DNA from: Brugia malayi
Taxonomy: Eukaryota > Nematoda > Chromadorea > Rhabditida > Onchocercidae
Reading direction: 5' to 3'
Assembly (NCBI RefSeq): GCF_000002995.4
Contig: NW_025062478.1
Coordinates: 10,117,001-10,181,000, forward strand
Length of the DNA: 64,000 nt
Under the pieces are notes generated by a model that was not told the DNA's origin, made no database searches, and worked only from the letters and a program-made list of their open reading frames with translations. Of the stretch, positions 25,801-38,760 are shown piece by piece (within the stretch, counting starts at the first letter, position 1; every line of letters starts with the position of its first letter). The translations under genes and the position numbers were made by a program.

Positions 25801-27172
25801 GGTAATTTATCTCATTTTTAACATTTCAGCATCTCTGTTGAATTTACTATTTTTCATCATTTGTGTATAACAATTTAAGAAAATGAATTGTTTTTTGCTT
25901 TTTTTTTTTAATTTTTTTAGTAATTTCTTCAATTCATATATTATTGTAAGTACTAAGTAAATCTTTTAGAGTTTATTAAAATTAACATAATTTTATTTAA
26001 TTCAATCAATCAAAAGTATAAAAACATTTCATATGAATATGGTTGATTGTTTTTTTTTTCTATCTTTTTTTTTTTATTTTTTTAATTTAACTTTTAAAAT
26101 TAGACAGTATTGAATATTTCATTTCATTTTTGCAAATATATTTTTTTTTTTTTTTTTTAACTTTCTTAAAATAATTTTTTGTGCAGTTGAATAAATATTT
26201 TTAGATTTGGCTAATTTAGAAATATAAATAAAATAACTTTACTAATAATATTTAGTTCAGTAACTTCTTTTTTTCTTTTTTCGAAAGGATTAGACAAAAT
26301 TACATGTGTATAACAAAATTTAAAAAAAAAAATTAATTTAATCGATTAACTAAATAGCTGATTAATTCAACCATTCAAAAGTACGAAAAACATTTCATAT
26401 GAACGTGGTCGATCTTTTTTTGTGGAAAGGAAAAGAATTTCCATTCTTCACAAAAGTAAATGTTTAATTCACTATATCAATTTATCTTTTATTGTCATTA
26501 AGGTAAGTTAATGATAAGCAGTTATCACCATATCATCATTTAATTTTGTTTTTTATTAGTAATAATTTGCGAATTTTGTAAAGAAAAAAGCAAGAAAGAA
26601 AAATAATAGTATGAATTTTGGTAAATTGGATCATACTATTGATAAAAGAGAAATGAATGGAAGAGAAAATTTAAAAATGAACAATGATTTCTAATCATTC
26701 ATTCATTTTTGCTGGTAAAATTATTAGATGACATTTTTTATCCATTTTAATGACAAATAGTGGATGTTATTAAGAGATAATTTAAATGAAAATGGTACTT
26801 GGAAAATTTTTTAACCTAATTATTTCTTTCAAATTATCTCTAATTTAGGAATCATTAATGTTATCATTTCTAAATCTCTCTTCTTTTATCATTTCATTAA
26901 GTTTATCCAAAAAAAAAAAAAAAAAAGAAAAATACTATACTTTAGAAAATTTGAAAATGTAAGATTATATGTTAAGCTTATTTTATATTTAATATAATTA
27001 AATTATTAAAGTTATTTGATATATTATTTAGTATTACTGTTGTTGTTCAGATAGTAACTAATATTTTTGAAATTGAATTTTTTTTTTCTTGCAGAATTGA
27101 ACTGTTAGTATTAGAGATTAACGGAAGTATTAAAATAAAATTTAATTTTATTCGATACGAATTTTATTCGAT
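22871..27172. other. Long AT-rich intergenic region
   Basis: About 4.3 kb between the divergent STAT and ground-like genes. It has many long poly-A/poly-T tracts and no convincing exon. Open frames such as 22839-23042, 23603-23866 (Lys/Arg-rich from an A/G tract) and 25618-25821 lack family similarity or splice context. Local structures: the 9-bp hairpin at 24151-24172, a (GAAT)n run at about 25608-25627, and a related pair of segments near 26005-26060 and 26365-26420 sharing ACATTTCATATGAA. Confidence 0.6.
24151..24172. repeat. Perfect 9-bp inverted repeat
   Basis: CATACTGTA, spacer GAGA, TACAGTATG: a complete hairpin arm pair. It is preceded by the related words ACCGTATAAATGCATACAGC. Same core as the elements at 15250 and 21279. 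Confidence 0.85.
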
Positions 27173-27862
27173 ATGTTATGGAATATTCGAAGTGGCATTT
27201 TAATCATTGCATCAATTCTACAGCTATTTTTCTATTTAACTCCATGTTTATGTCTTAAATCGATACCATTATGGAATTGTATTCCAATTTGTTTCCAAGG
27301 TTTGATATATTTATGAATTATTGTCAAATAAAATTGAAATATTTTAAAAGTAGCTTAAAATTTAAGACAAAATATGATGAAGCAGAAGCAAGTAACAAAA
27401 AAAAAAGTGAAGTAGAAATGAAGAATAAATCAAATTGAGTAAATCAAATAAGCAATGTTAATTAAACACTAACATTAAAAGCATTTGTCAAATTTTCCAC
27501 TGTTTTTTCTTTTGAGAAAAAAAGTAAATAAATTTTATAAAATTTAAGTTTCAATCGTAAAACAACGTGAAATTTAAACATTAACATTACAAAATATTTA
27601 TCAAATTTTCTCTTGCCCTAATAAAATTTTATATATATATATATATATAATAAATTTTATGAAATTTCAGTTCCAATCGTAAAACAACATGAAGTATCGC
27701 CATCACTACCATTTCCGCTTATACCAATATCAAGTGGTGAAGACCATGCAAGACAACAAATTCAAGTGCAGCAGCAAAAGCAATACATTTCTGGTGAAAG
27801 TTATCCAAAGCATTTCAGTTCATCAGGTAATTTTCATCAACTCAATGATGTAAACATACCGG

Positions 27863-27893
<31 letters not shown>

Positions 27894-29731
27894 GTATGAG
27901 GAAGATGAGTCATGGCAATCCGATGAACAGAACGGTGAACCAATCATATATATTGCTGAAAGTTAGATTTTAGAAAATTTCAACCAACTAAAAATATGAT
28001 TTAAATAATTTTTAAAAGTAATGAATCATTAGTGCAATTAATAAAAGATTCACTTTATTGAACAGTAATGATGATAAGAAAGGTAATAAACAAAAAAATA
28101 ATAATATTTGGAAGTGATTAATGATAGCAAACAATCTGTGCAATTGATAAATTATAATCAAAATTTTGATATGGTATTTTTAATTCCAAAAATTTATCAG
28201 ATATAACTGGAATTAAAAAAAAAACGAAAGAAAAAGAATTGCGTACTAAATTGGATAATAATTATGAATAGATATAATTAATTGTTAAAAATAGTAAAGA
28301 AGGATTGAATTTAATTTAAAATGAATAATTGAAAATAATTAAAGCAACACCACATCCATATGATGAGATAATCGATGAAAAAAAATTAATATCAGAACAA
28401 TCACAACCAGTATCAATGTCTAATCAATATGATATGGATTATTTATTGGAAGCATTAAATGATCTAACGACGATCAGTGCAACTTCCATGTATCCGTTAA
28501 CGACCACAGATATCGAAGATACATTAGAAGGTAAATCAATTTGAATACAACATTTTAGCTATTCAATCTTTTTTCTTTAAATTTTACAAATTATTTGATT
28601 AAAAACAATTTCAGATTCAAAAAATAATTTACAACGAACATCATTTAATGTGTTAAAAAGACAAAAAAAAACAAAAGATGCAGTAAGTTGTAAATATATA
28701 TTTCCATAATTTTATTATCTTTTTTTTAAAAAAAAAAAATTTGAATTTGAACTTAAAATCTACTTAAAACTTAAAATTAACTTATATTTTGAATTTCAAA
28801 AAAAAAAAAAAAAAAAGAAAAGAATTAAAATTGCACAAAGTTTTAGTTCAAACGAAATTATCCTGCAAAACGAGCTATATTTCCATCTGCTGTATGCAAT
28901 AGTAGAAGACTTAAGAAGGTTATATTACAGGTAAATGCTATATTATACAGGTAAAAGTAAATAGCTATTCTTCAACATTTCAAATTAATCAATCAATTAT
29001 TTTTTTGAAGTATAACGATGTATCATTTTATCACGGTTTACGTGTAATAGTAATAGCTGAATAGCGTAAACGTAAATGAGAATATTCCGAGAATTAATCG
29101 TAAACCAATCAATAAAGATTGATAATGCATGCTATAATTAAAAGACCTACGTTTTAAACAAGAAATCACGTAGCGTATAAGTTAAAGTGTTGCTTACGTT
29201 TTGAACAAGAAAGCACGTACGTCAACGCATAAGTTAAAGTGTTGCTTACGTTTTGAACAAGAAAGCACGTACGTCAACGCATAAGTTAAAGTGTTGCTTA
29301 CATTTTAAACAAGAAATTACGCATGGTAGCGTATAAGTTAAAGTGTTGCTTACATTTTAAACAAGAAATTACGCATGGTAGCGTATAAGTTAAAGTGTTG
29401 CTTACATTTTAAACAAGAAATCACGCATGGTAGCGTATAAGTTAACGTATTGCTATGTTTATTATTTCTTTAACATTAATATAATATATCAATCAGATAA
29501 CAGATAAGAACAACTCTAGTGATAATATTATAGAATGGCATATTTAATTTACAGGCAATAACAGATGACGTATCGGAATCGAAACGTAGAGTGACGGAAG
29601 CAGCTGAATATGCCTATCAGGGAATCAAATTTGACGTAATTTGTGCGGAAGGTGATTTTAGCTATACCATCCATGCAAAGAAATATTGTGAAGTCACGAA
29701 AAAGGATATAACTTGTTTTGCATTTCGATAA
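27173..29731 (+). CDS. Secreted ground-like domain protein (hedgehog-related)
   Basis: Predicted secreted protein of the nematode ground-like (grl) family. Exon 1 (ATG at 27173) encodes a signal peptide (hydrophobic ILIIASILQLFFYL after MLWNIRSG). Exon 2 (from 27671) is a Gln-rich spacer with an uninterrupted run of about ten Gln (27861-27890). Exons near 28351 and 28613 give acidic and then basic linkers. The last two exons (28846 and 29554) encode the ground-like domain: AVCNSRRLKKVIL, then GIKFDVICAEGDFSYTIHAK, then YCEVTKKDITCFAF, with the family's Cys spacing and the F(D/E)V(I/V)C...DFSY...YC.V....TCFAF core, followed at once by the stop. All junctions are phase-compatible. Basic sites (KRQKK, NYPAKR) just before the domain suggest proprotein cleavage. 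The intron between the last two exons holds a 52-bp minisatellite. Family call is strong; the individual function is unknown. Confidence 0.86.
27631..27648. repeat. Short (AT)n tract
   Basis: About nine AT units in intron 1 of the ground-like gene, between the two copies of the duplicated acceptor region. Confidence 0.85.
29139..29460 (+). repeat. 52-bp minisatellite, about six units
   Basis: Starts of the TGCTTAC word at 29191, 29243, 29295, 29347, 29399 and 29451 show an exact 52-bp period; a diverged unit precedes them at about 29139. The units fall in two types: TTTTGAACAAGAAAGCACG-TACGTCAACGC and TTTTAAACAAGAAATYACG-CATGGTAGCG. The array lies in the last intron of the ground-like gene and does not overlap exons. 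Confidence 0.95.
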
Positions 29732-30709
29732 AAATATTTGAATTATAACTACGTCTCTGTGTACATCGGACGTAAAATTACAATTGCTTTCTCATATAAA
29801 CGTAGAATGTTAATTTTTAATTACCTAATTGCAAGTTCTTTTTCACGTACGCATAAGAAACTGATCGTTTAACACGTCACAATCACAATGATTACGTTTT
29901 ATGGAGTCTAAAATGCAAATTACAAAATTTTAATGATAATTGCAATGATTATTGGTATAATTGGATCATCTTTAAAAAAAAGGATGAAACGCATAAAATT
30001 CAAATAATCAGAAAGTTGGCGCAAATGTCCAAACTTGACAAAACCACTCTTTGCATTTCATCAGTTCAATTTACAACTCATTTCTGTACTATTGACCAGA
30101 TTTAAAAATGAGTTAGAGATTGAAAATGAGGAAATATCACGAGAATCTGGAGAGGAACAGAATCAAATCTTCTCAGTGAGACATTTTAGCAAATGAAGAT
30201 GTTACAGTTAAGAGTAAAAAAGGAGATATTGAATGTGTTAGGGAGAGAATAGGATTGATGAGTGATAGTGAGAGATAGCAGTAGGATAGATTGAGAGAGT
30301 AATATAAAGAATGACGACATATGATTGAGAAATGTTAGAGAGTGAGGGGAGATTATTTTTGTTTGACTTATTTGGTGTGAAATTCGAGAAGAAAAGTTAA
30401 CTTTTCTCATTTCAATTCCTATTCAGGTATGTTTGATTATTGATTATTTTATTAGGAAAACCGGATCATTTCATTTCCGGTTACGGTTAGCATTAATAAC
30501 ACTCTTCTTTTCCGTTTCCCAAACAAAAATTTGATTTTTTCTTTTTCTCACCGTAACCATTTTGCTATAGACAACAGTGCTTCTTCTATTTTCTTTCTTT
30601 TTTTTTCCCTTTGTTTAAGAATATGTTTCACAGATTGGTGCTAAAATTTTAATAATGAAATTGTTTTTTTTTTTTTTTTTCTTTTTTCAGGAATATATTT
30701 TTGATTACA
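29732..30709. other. Intergenic region between the ground-like gene and FAN1
   Basis: 3' UTR of the ground-like gene and the promoter side of FAN1. It contains purine-rich stretches of GAGAG type at 30110-30340 but no convincing exon. A CACGTACGCATAAG word at about 29856 resembles part of the neighbouring 52-bp repeat unit. A TTTTTTCAG site at 30682-30690 is the likely spliced-leader acceptor of FAN1. Confidence 0.6.
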
Positions 30710-30772
30710 ATGAATTTTATCCTTATTTTTTATCCTGAAATGAAAAATTTTATCCTGAAATGGCTCTTTTGA
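30710..30772 (+). promoter_or_regulatory. Upstream ORF overlapping the FAN1 start
   Basis: An ATG at 30710 opens a 20-codon frame ending with TGA at 30770-30772, in a different frame from the FAN1 ATG at 30760 and overlapping it by 13 bases. Both starts lie downstream of the same TTTTTTCAG site (30690), so the mature 5' end should carry both. A scanning ribosome would meet this ATG first, so it could reduce FAN1 translation. The uORF is seen directly; the effect is inference. Confidence 0.6.
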
Positions 30773-33700
30773 AAGCATTTCAAAAACAATCGGAAAAGAA
30801 GCCATGTCCTATATGTGGTTATCTGGTTACACGAGGATTGTATCGATCACATTTAAATCATTGCAAATTGCAACCTGATGATGATGATTGCACAGTATGT
30901 TATCAATATTTTTCATAAAACTTTATTATTTTTTAAATGCTATCCAAGTTTTATTGTTTTATTTATTTTTATAGTAATGAGACAGAACGATTGACAGATA
31001 AGAAAGAATGAATTAGAAATTTGGAATATGAATATTTTATATTTTTATCTCTTAACAAACGGTGATGTGATTAACATATTTTTCATATAAAAATTAAATT
31101 TTAGATCATCGCTGAAGTGTGTGCTAAGGATAGGAAACGAGAAGCTGTTGAGAGTTTAATTAGTTCAGAGAGCAGTAATGATTTGTTCGATAATTTGGAT
31201 AATGAAGAGATATCAGAAGAATCAGTTGATAATAGGAATGATTCGAATATTGTCAACAATAAAGAAATTTCAACTGATACAAACGAACACAATCAAATGG
31301 CTGAAATTGTTATGAAAGAAGATATGCCATGCAGAACATTTAACAGTTTTGCTAGAAAACGCACGAAAAAAATTAAGGTATTATCAATGATCAAAAGAGA
31401 AGAATTAGATATTTGGCATAGAAGTTTTTTCAAAAAAAAATTATATGCAAGCATATATAATTTCACAGCTAAGCAAAGCAATGATTTTAGCAGCAGTGCA
31501 AATTTTTTTTAATATGAAATGACTGTTTGTTGATAATTTAGCTTTTCCCTTCTAAAACGACAAAAATGGTGGAATTTATCCAGAAAATTGATTTGTAGCT
31601 TGAAAATAAAAGTGAAATGGCACAGCCAAGCAAGACGATGGCTTCAGCAGCATTGAACGAGTATTCTGAATATGAAAAAGTAGAAAACAACCAGAATAAA
31701 ACAAAGTATTTGAATAATAAATTGAGCTTTGTTTAATCTTTTCCTATATCACAGGAATATATTTTAGAATAATATCAAACATCATTTCATTTTTTCTATC
31801 TTCAACTTTAAAGAAGACAAAAATTTCTCTCTCCATTGTGTAACAATGATTAAAATTGAGAGTTCGAATAGTAAATCTATATAAAATTAATAAGTTTTAT
31901 CATTTAGGGAGTTTTTTCACTGTAAAGCGACAACCAGCAATGAAATCAAATTGGAAATTCAAATGGAAACAGGACAAAATTTGCTTGATACTCTAGAAAA
32001 TATTAAATCTTACCTTAATGTTTGTAATTGCGATCTTGTGAAGAATACTCAGATCCTAACATATGACAAAGATGCTACGATTGAAGGTGCACAAGTTGCT
32101 TCACCATATTATCTTACTTTATTCTACAAAATATTGAAACGGGTTCGTTTTTTTTTTTCTAAATTTTTGAAGTTTTTCTTTTTCTTAAATATATTTATGG
32201 GGATTTCTGAAAATAGTATTTGATAGTTTGTTTTATCAGTGGTAATAATCTCTTAATGTCATTGAATTTAATAAATATTTAAGAGTTGTTTTTAATTCTA
32301 AAGAAAATAAGTGTTTCAAACTGAGTTTTATAAAAAAATTGCTCTGCAGGTTTTGTGTAGTGGAAGACAATATGGTGAAGCACAGTTTTGGGGTGAACGT
32401 TTGCATTTGCTAGAGAAATTTATCGCACTATCAGGTATTTTTTTTTATCAGTTGCGGTATTTATGAATTTTTGTCCGTGTTCCTTTTTCCATCATCATTT
32501 ACCCAAATTATCAAAAAAAAAAAATTCGAAGTACTTTTATTTTTTAGATGAAAGTAAGCAGTTGTTAATTCGATTGTTTCTTCGCAAAAGAAAATGGTTA
32601 ATATCAGATAAACTTTCGTGAGTTATTTTGCTGTTTCATATTTTTCTTCTATTTGCCTCACATTTTTCATTATAAGAAAGCAATATAAAAGTTGTTCATC
32701 TTAAGATACGCCAATATCTCTTCATCTTTGAATCCATTATTCAATGAATTATTGCAAGCTGAACTTGTTGATTCAAGTTAGTAAATTTTACTGTTTGGAA
32801 AATAGCTCGACCAATTTCTTTTTTCTTTTTTTTTACCAAGAAATTTTAATTTTTTCATATTATCCACTTTTACCCACTTTTGATCCGTATTGTAATTTTT
32901 GTAGAAAAAATATTGGGATTTATTACCTAGTGTTTATTATTTAGTATATATTTATTATCTAGTATGTTTCTCTCAATTGTTAGTAAATCACAAAGATATT
33001 ATCTACTGGAAAGTTTGTTTCAGGTCACTCATCACTACTTGAAATTGAAGAAGCCGTACATCTCTTACATGCTTCATCGTTAAAATCTGTTGCGAAGCAC
33101 TTCAAATTAGATTTCAACAAAGGCAAAATTGAAATTTGTCGTTCACTTTTAAAATTTGCTACGCAAAAAAATGTTTTCGGAATTACTATGGAGAAACGAG
33201 TGCTGAATAAGTAAATGATTTTGATTTTAGTATCGAATCTTAATTCGATTTGTAAATCTTTTAATGAAAATAATCGGATATGAAAATGTAAATTAGTGTG
33301 AGACTAACAAGTGCTAAGATTTTTTTTACTGCTCGCAATTTGCGATATTGCTATTTTTTTGATCGGTTTTTATGAATTTAAAATTTTTCGATTTTCATTA
33401 GTTCTTGATTTATTTAACGAAAAATAAAAATTGTAGAGTGAAAGAGGAACTTGGCCCATGTTTTCGCATACGCTATGAAATTGTGGATATTTTTTCTGCG
33501 ATTTTTACAATTTATTCACCAATGGATATGAATTCCGCGTTACTTTTCGATCAGCCTTCTATTAATTTACCCTCGCAATTATTGTAATTTCTCTTTCTCA
33601 ATCATTTAAAGTATTAAAAAATGTTTTGCCGATATGCATTAGTGTAAGATTAGGCTTTATAATTACCATTTGCTATTTTAATTTTCAGATTCGTTTTGCT

Positions 33701-36700
33701 GCAACTTGGTACGGATAAAATTCGTTTTCCTGCTCCTTATAATTCTTGTTTGATAAATATTTATACGGACGCTGAGAAACTTTTCAGGTATTATAAAATA
33801 TTCATTTTTCTAATTTTGTTTATTAAATAATTCTGCAATATGTAATTTGAAATTTGAAGCAACATTTTGTCTTTTAGGTATATTAAAGCAAAAGAATTGG
33901 AAGCTGAAATAGCTGATCTGATGCAGCGTGGAAAGTGGACTGAAATTATTGATTGCGCTAAGAAAGCTCGCATCAAATTTCAGGATGCCTATACTGTACA
34001 ACAGTAAGCAATATTTTCAAATAATTTGTCCTTTTCATTTATTGCAACAATAAAATTATTAGAACTTTTCATTATTCCGTTGATTTAAATTCATTAATTT
34101 AGTAATAGTTTTAAAAGTTACAACTAAGCATATCTTTTAAAAACGATTCATATTTGGCATATACGAATTAGTCAATTTCATTTTCGATTAATTTATTAAT
34201 TTTTCATATTCTGTGAAATTTGCAAAAAATGCATGTGTTCTGTTGATGTGGTAATTAATGATAGGTTTGGTTAAGCCAAGTAATTAAGTCCAATTTGAGT
34301 CAAATAATTAAAATTTTTCCCCTTCATGTTGCAGGCAATTCTATGAATCTTTAATTGATAGTCTTCGGAGATTCACCGATCTTCATGTATATGCAAGGTT
34401 TATCTTTCATTCTTTATAGTACGATTTTTAGACATTTACTTTTTTGAGTTTGAAATAATTCAGATATCTTCCTATTAAAAAAAATATAAAAAAATATCTT
34501 TCTATTTATCTTCCTATTAAAAAAATATGTAATCTCTTGTTTCGTTAAAATTTCTTGCTTTTATCAGGTATAGTTGAATCATTTTATATCCTTTATTTTC
34601 TTCCATCCAGGTGTATATCACATGGTGTTGATGCACTAGAAAAGGTCAGAGATTATGCTGAAGCTGTTGTATGGTTGGAATATATGTTGAATGCTATAGG
34701 TATAGTAATATTAACTATTTTATTTTATTTAAGTATTATTGAATTAAGTTTGTTCTTGATTTGTTGCTTTTTTTTTTGCATCTGTATTTTTTCAGTGATT
34801 GACTTCTTACGTGTTGTCATCTCACGTGTATTGTAGATTGAAGAAAAAGAAGTGTTTATTACTGTCTTAACGTTATCGCATATTTTCTTCCAATTTACTA
34901 TTGTTCAGGAAACACTTAGATTATAAATAAATTTAGTCTTACAGTAGTTAAGAATAAAAGTTTCAATAAATGTAACTGTTCTATTTTTCAAGTCCAAATT
35001 TAACTAATGTCCGAAATGTTTGTAACCTTTTTTCTTTTTGCATGAGTTTTATGAAGTTATCTAAGTTTGTTAATATCCTATTGAAATTATATCTATTGTA
35101 ATTTTTTCTTTTTTCAGAATTTAAACTTATTCTTGCTAATGCTCGAGGTGGATGGTGGGATCGATTAGCACTAAATTTAGATGCACATCTGAAAGATAAG
35201 GATGGTGCAATGAAAGCTGTTATTGCTGCTCTGAAAGATCCTGTTTTAGGTGACAAAGATCGTTTGTCTCTCCAAGTTTGTTCATTTTTCTGATGTTCAT
35301 ATTTTGATTTATTACTCATATGAATATGAATGTTTTGTAGTTTTATCTCTCGAATCTCCCATCTCTTTTACTTGTTAAATTCTTTTCAATTCTTTTTTTT
35401 TTTGATTTTTTATTGGTTTTAGGAATTTTTTGAAGGACTAAATTAGTTCATGTTGCAGGACAGAGGTCGTAAACTTTGTTCAGGATGGAAAGGACCTTTG
35501 GAAGAGGAAGATCTTGAAAGAATTAATATAAAAGGCTCTGTAGTGGGTAAAAATCTTGGCGAATCACGAATTAACAGATTTCTTATTAATAAGTGTGTTT
35601 TTTGTTTCAATAAAAAATTTCATGTTTCATTAATTCTTCAAGCTTATATTTTGCATATATCTGAATTTTATTTCAGAAATGGAGTATCTTATGAATGCAG
35701 CGTTGAAGAGGTGGCACTGGATCATTATTTAAGAAAAAAAGGTTTCAAAGAAGGTTTGTAGTTATCGTTTTTGATAATTTATCTATTTATAAATCAGTGC
35801 AGTGCAGTGTTTGTGCACTAAAAATTAAGTAATGGTCTAAACTTAGTCACAGTTAGAAGATATACTTCAAATTAACTAATCAATTTCAGTTTTATCAAGG
35901 AATAAATTGAAAATGAGCTTAAGTATGGGACATATTGATTAGGTTTGTAAGCTTGTAGACACGTAATTGAATAACTTTCTGTTTTGTTCGCCATTTTTTA
36001 AAGTTTTTATGAATTATTGTCAATGTTATGTTGTGTTTTATATACAGGAGTACATGCAGAAGGTGCAGTTTGGCATACCATATTTGGACTTTTATTTTAC
36101 GACGTTATTTTTGATTCAGCTGTTGAAAATGTATGGTTTAGCGGAACACAGGTATGTGAGATTATTTTTAATGAATTTCTAGATTTTAAATTATTTTCAT
36201 CTATAAGAAAGCATTTTTCCTTGATCAGGAATTAGTTGAATTGTTTGAAACAGTGAAGATAGTGAAGAATTAATTTATGAAATTTCACCATTATATGATT
36301 TATTCCTAGATGAATCCGGCGGACTTGAATAGCCGAACTTTCTACGTCAATCGACAAGATCTTTTCGAATTACGCTTTAAAGAGATTGAAGAAGGAGATT
36401 TTGATGATTTATTACTGGAAATGGAGAGAACATACAATAATAATTATGGAATAACCAATTCAGAGATCACATGGAATTGTTTTACTGATTTTGAACAAAT
36501 TAAAGTTAGTAAATTTTTGTTTGTCAATTAATTGTTCCACTATTATTATGTATTTTCATTGTATTAAAAAGTTTTGATATATATTTTAAACATTCAAAAA
36601 AATTTTCTCGCGCTAATGATATTTCAATTGTACGGTTATTCCTATAAATTTTATCTAGTATTCTTAAAGTTTAGAGGATAGAAATAACCTATGCAATGCA

Positions 36701-37470
36701 CCAAATCATGCTAAAATAAAATTAAATCAGTATGTTAAGCTTTATATTTTTTTTTATCTAGCAGCAGTTACCATCTTGGCATCTTTAAAAAGAAAATAAT
36801 GACGCGGATTTTTTAAGCGTTTTATGATCTGTTGTCCAATAGCTGTCCTTTGCGCAATTATTCGTCGTCTCATTACCGATTATCGAAATTGTCGAAGTGG
36901 ATTTCCCGATTTAACTATTTGGAATGATGAAAAGAAACTTCTAGCTGTATGTTCATTGTTAATTTTGACAGTTTTATCATAAATGCATTCTTTTTAATGA
37001 ATGAATTTCATTCTCATATATCTTACGTTCATATTTTCGAACTAAACTCGTTTCTTTTATTGTAATATATTAAATATAATACTAGAAAGGAAGTATTATA
37101 AATTTTGTTTTTTAATTTTAAATCTTATTGCAGGTTGTAGAAGTTAAAGGTCCTGGTGATAAATTATCGACCAAACAGCGTTTATGGTTGAGTTTTTTTA
37201 AAAATCAAAATATAATAGCTCATGTTTGCCACGTTTCTGGTAAGCATTATTGTTGTTTTTTACTTTAAATTTGTGGGAATTTATTGTTATCAGTTGAGAA
37301 AATTATACTATTGGTGTTAGCAATGGCTACTTCATTTTGCATACACATATTTATTCTTATGTTTTTGTCATATTTAGCTTTTAAATTTATTTGTTATACC
37401 GACTTTATCATTCTAATTTATTCTATAGCATTGTTTTTTTGCAGCTCGGAATCCAAGAAAGCTTGACTGA
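30760..37470 (+). CDS. fan-1: FAN1, Fanconi-associated structure-specific nuclease
   Basis: DNA-repair nuclease that acts on flaps and interstrand crosslinks in the nucleus. The protein starts with a UBZ4 ubiquitin-binding zinc finger (Cys16, Cys19, His31, Cys35; CPICGYLVTRGLYRSHLNHC). A low-complexity stretch follows, then the SAP-like region (SLLEIEEAVHLLHASSLKSV at 33024), the TPR-like helical region (GGWWDRLALNLDAHLK at about 35150) and the C-terminal VRR_NUC domain. Active-site residues are all present: Glu in VHAEGAVWHTIFGLL (36050), Asp in GFPDLTIWN (36897), and Glu and Lys in VVEVKGPGDKLS (37135). The last exon ends ARNPRKLD-stop at 37470. About 17 exons, all with workable GT/AG junctions; the exon at 36818 uses a TTTTTTAAG acceptor. 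The ATG at 30760 is chosen because the zinc finger follows at once. The enzyme looks intact. Confidence 0.95.
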
Positions 37471-38760
37471 TAGCATTGTGCTTTGATTATCAGTTATCTT
37501 ATCAAATGAGGGTGCATATGAAATAGTTTGTTATAGGATTTATATTCGCTTTCTTCAATTTTTATAGATTTATTTGCTCATCATTTTACAAACTTCAGCG
37601 CATAACTGTTTCTATAGTAATATTATAGTTTTATATGACAAGTAAATAAAAAGCCTTGAAGACAAAATTTTATATTTATTTTTGATCAAAATATTTCTTA
37701 ACTCGAAAAATGAGCAAAATAATTTGCGAATGTATTGGTAATTGAAAATAGCTGAATTAAAACTGAAAAACTAATATTTCTCATCAAACACTGATTTATT
37801 ACATTCAATAGAACAAATTCAAGTTTCATTTGCAATGCTTTTTAGTGATAACTGAAACTAATGTCTGTCACCAAAACCTTTTCCTACTTTTTCTCAATAA
37901 GACCTCAAAATTTTTTCTTACTCAAAGATTTTTTTTTTTTAAGATGCATTTTAATTCCAAAAAACTTGATTAAATTAAAAATAGAACATAAAAGATTTCT
38001 TAAATCATGAAAGGAAATATCAGTGATTAGCTTGTTTTTTTTTTTTTAATTTGGTCTTTCTGATTTTCTGACTATTCCTGTTGTTATTTCTGTATTGTTA
38101 ATTTACAGTAAAAAAAAAAACGAAGTTACTTTTATTCAAATTGGCGACTTCTAATTTTTCTTAATTTGTTATATAGGATAAATGAAAAATCAGTTCCAAG
38201 CAAATTGTATTACTTTCTATGATTTCTTATGCAAATAATGTTTTGTGCATTCATTACTTTGTGATAAATGCTAAAAATTTTCTTCATACAATAAACGGAA
38301 AAAAAAAAAGTAAAATGCTAACAACGAATCGATAATAGTTTGTTTATACATTCTTTAGAGATAAATAAATCAAACCTTTTGTAAACTTGTGACAATCATA
38401 TTTTTTTTTTTTAAAAAAAAATTCATACATAGTTTGTTTACACATGAAAAATAATTATGAGTTATCAGTCTTCTAATTCTTATCTGTCGAGAAATACAAC
38501 CTTGTTTGTTTCTCTCTCGAGAAATGAGTGGAATGCTTTTAGCTAACATAAAATTTTGAATGACTAATAAATGTTGGTTTCATGTGAAATATTATACATT
38601 TTAATCAAAGTAAATGATCTATTTTTTTAGGATAGCAAAGATAGTTACTTATAAGTATGTAAATTGAGTTAAATTACAATGAAATAATCCTGTTAGAATT
38701 GTTGTAATGCACTCAAATACAAAATTATAATTTTTGAAGTTAAAGTTTTATTTATTCAAG
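37471..38760. other. Intergenic region, no features seen
   Basis: AT-rich DNA between FAN1 and the small secreted protein gene, both on the plus strand. It has several poly-T and poly-A tracts, and I see no exon pattern, repeat array or RNA gene in it. Confidence 0.6.

Noticed and set aside
25618..25821. 67-codon plus-strand frame beginning in a GAAT repeat
   Set aside because: It starts inside a microsatellite, has no signal peptide, motif or splice context, and lies in a long intergenic region.
29139..29460. CRISPR-like array
   Set aside because: Units are directly adjacent 52-bp tandem repeats without unique spacers, in a eukaryotic intron.
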